Positions 4,669 through 5,205 of a stretch of 5,205 bases of DNA are shown here, piece after piece. The notes under the pieces are model-generated. The model worked only from the letters and a program-made list of their open reading frames with translations, was not told the origin of the DNA and did not search any database. The first letter of the stretch is position 1. Each line of letters opens with the position of its first letter. A program made the position numbers and the translations under genes. The DNA is from Minisyncoccota bacterium (GTDB lineage Bacteria > Patescibacteriota > Minisyncoccia > Phycocordibacterales > UBA9973), in assembly GCA_017984185.1 (NCBI GenBank), contig JAGNZX010000042.1:1-5205 (forward strand). The letters are read 5' to 3'.

Positions 4669-4704
4669 ATATGCTATAATTAATAGGATTATTTTAGCAT
4701 ATAT
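4667..4704. promoter_or_regulatory. Inverted repeat holding face-to-face comF and pilM extended -10 elements
   Basis: The perfect 10-bp inverted repeat ATATATGCTA (4667-4676) and TAGCATATAT (4695-4704) is separated by 18 bp. Each arm carries the TGC of an extended -10. On the plus strand TGCTATAAT (4672-4680) points to pilM with a start near 4687. On the minus strand TGCTAAAAT (4699-4691) points to comF with a start near 4684. The two elements face each other and their melted regions overlap, so both promoters could hardly be open at once. The repeat could also be an operator. No good -35 hexamers are seen at standard spacing; a TTGATT on the minus strand (4717-4712) lies 15 nt from the comF -10. 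Confidence 0.6.
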
Positions 4705-4719
4705 CAAGATAAATCAAGA

Positions 4720-5205
4720 ATGAATAATCCATTTAGAAATATTTTTTCAAAAATTGGGATTGGCGGAGGTTCAGACTCTAGCGCTGTCGGTATCGACATC
4801 GGTTCTTCGGCAATAAAAATTGTTGAAATTAGAAAAAAGGGAGGTAGGGTAATACTTGAAACTTATGGTTCTATCGCTCTTGCTCCGTATGCTGGTCTCG
4901 ACGCTGGGCAGATTACAAACTTACCAGTTGAGCAAATAGCCGTGGCTTTGAAAGAGGTCTTAAAACAATCCGGGGCTTCTTCGTCTGAGCCAGCTTTTGC
5001 GATTCCGGTACAACAGAGTTTGATTTTTGTCATTGATCTGCCGGCGCAAATTAAAGAAAGTGAAATTTCCTCTATCGTGCCGACTGAGGCTCGTAAATAT
5101 ATTCCCTTGCCGATAGCCGAAGTTTCTCTTGATTATTTCGTATTTCCTAAAAAGGAATTATCTTTCGAAGAAATGAATACCACTAAAACTGAAGATACTA
5201 ATACC
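4720..5205 (+). CDS. pilM: Type IV pilus assembly protein PilM (N-terminal part)
   Basis: The gene begins at ATG 4720 and runs off the window after 162 codons; PilM proteins are usually about 350 residues, so roughly half is seen. PilM is an actin-like cytoplasmic ATP-binding protein of the inner-membrane assembly platform of type IV pili, where it binds PilN and helps couple the motor ATPases to the pilus. Visible are the phosphate-1 motif AVGIDIGSSAIKIVEI (22-37), the AFAIPVQQSLIFVIDLP stretch (92-108), and the PilM signature PTEARKYIPLPIAEVSLDY (121-139). A basic, glycine-rich N-terminal stretch of about 20 residues precedes the fold, as in other PilM proteins. No clear Shine-Dalgarno precedes the ATG. 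Downstream pil genes would be expected next, but are outside the window. The promoter overlaps that of the divergent comF. Confidence 0.93.
   Translation, partial: MNNPFRNIFSKIGIGGGSDSSAVGIDIGSSAIKIVEIRKKGGRVILETYGSIALAPYAGLDAGQITNLPVEQIAVALKEVLKQSGASSSEPAFAIPVQQSLIFVIDLPAQIKESEISSIVPTEARKYIPLPIAEVSLDYFVFPKKELSFEEMNTTKTEDTNT

Noticed and set aside
4669..4707. Longer comF start at 4707
   Set aside because: The extra hydrophobic residues are not typical of ComF, and the start would be upstream of the candidate comF promoter.
1..5205. Recoded UGA (glycine) as in some CPR lineages
   Set aside because: No gene needs an in-frame UGA as sense; all frames are full length under the standard code.
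1..5205. CRISPR array, insertion sequence or prophage
   Set aside because: No regularly spaced repeats, transposase, integrase or phage gene was seen.

Overview
The window is AT-rich and gene-dense, with short intergenic gaps and mostly weak or absent Shine-Dalgarno sequences. The gene set (a PilM homologue, a ComF homologue, a queuosine-precursor transporter, a Nudix hydrolase and an orphan ATP-grasp protein) suggests a Patescibacteria/CPR-type bacterium such as a Paceibacteria/Parcubacteria relative. That placement rests on gene style and composition only; no search was run. The standard code fits: the complete genes end in TAA or TAG and no in-frame UGA is needed as a sense codon.

Left part (1-1405): a PLP-dependent class I aminotransferase on the minus strand is cut by the window edge. 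It starts 14 nt after the CCA end of a minus-strand tRNA-Ser(GCU). A short intergenic region with two divergent extended -10 elements separates this from a second, plus-strand serine tRNA. The second tRNA is odd in three ways: its anticodon reads ACU, its 5' end is duplicated 32 bp upstream, and its 3' end is duplicated 112 bp downstream. A hairpin-rich 93-nt insert lies between the gene and its 3' copy, and only the distant copy carries the encoded CCA.

Middle (1406-2815): a Nudix hydrolase and a YhhQ-type queuosine-precursor transporter follow on the plus strand, 14 nt apart and probably co-transcribed. Then comes a leader of about 200 nt with a good promoter (TTGACA, 19 nt, TGCTATAAT), the strongest Shine-Dalgarno sequence of the window, a five-codon ORF (MLFLF) and at once an intrinsic terminator. 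The next gene starts 19 nt after the terminator's U-rich tail with no promoter visible in between, so the leader looks like a transcription attenuator.

Right part (2816-5205): the gene behind the attenuator encodes a 397-residue ATP-grasp ligase resembling the ATP-grasp part of cyanophycin synthetase but without the Mur-ligase half. Its stop overlaps by 4 bp the stop of a convergent comF. comF is divergent from a partial pilM. Their extended -10 elements form the arms of a perfect inverted repeat and face each other, so the two promoters overlap and may be mutually exclusive. Both genes belong to families linked to DNA uptake and type IV pili, so coordinated control would make sense.

Most worth following up are the attenuator in front of the ATP-grasp gene, the tRNA-Ser(ACU) locus with its duplicated ends, and the face-to-face comF/pilM promoters.
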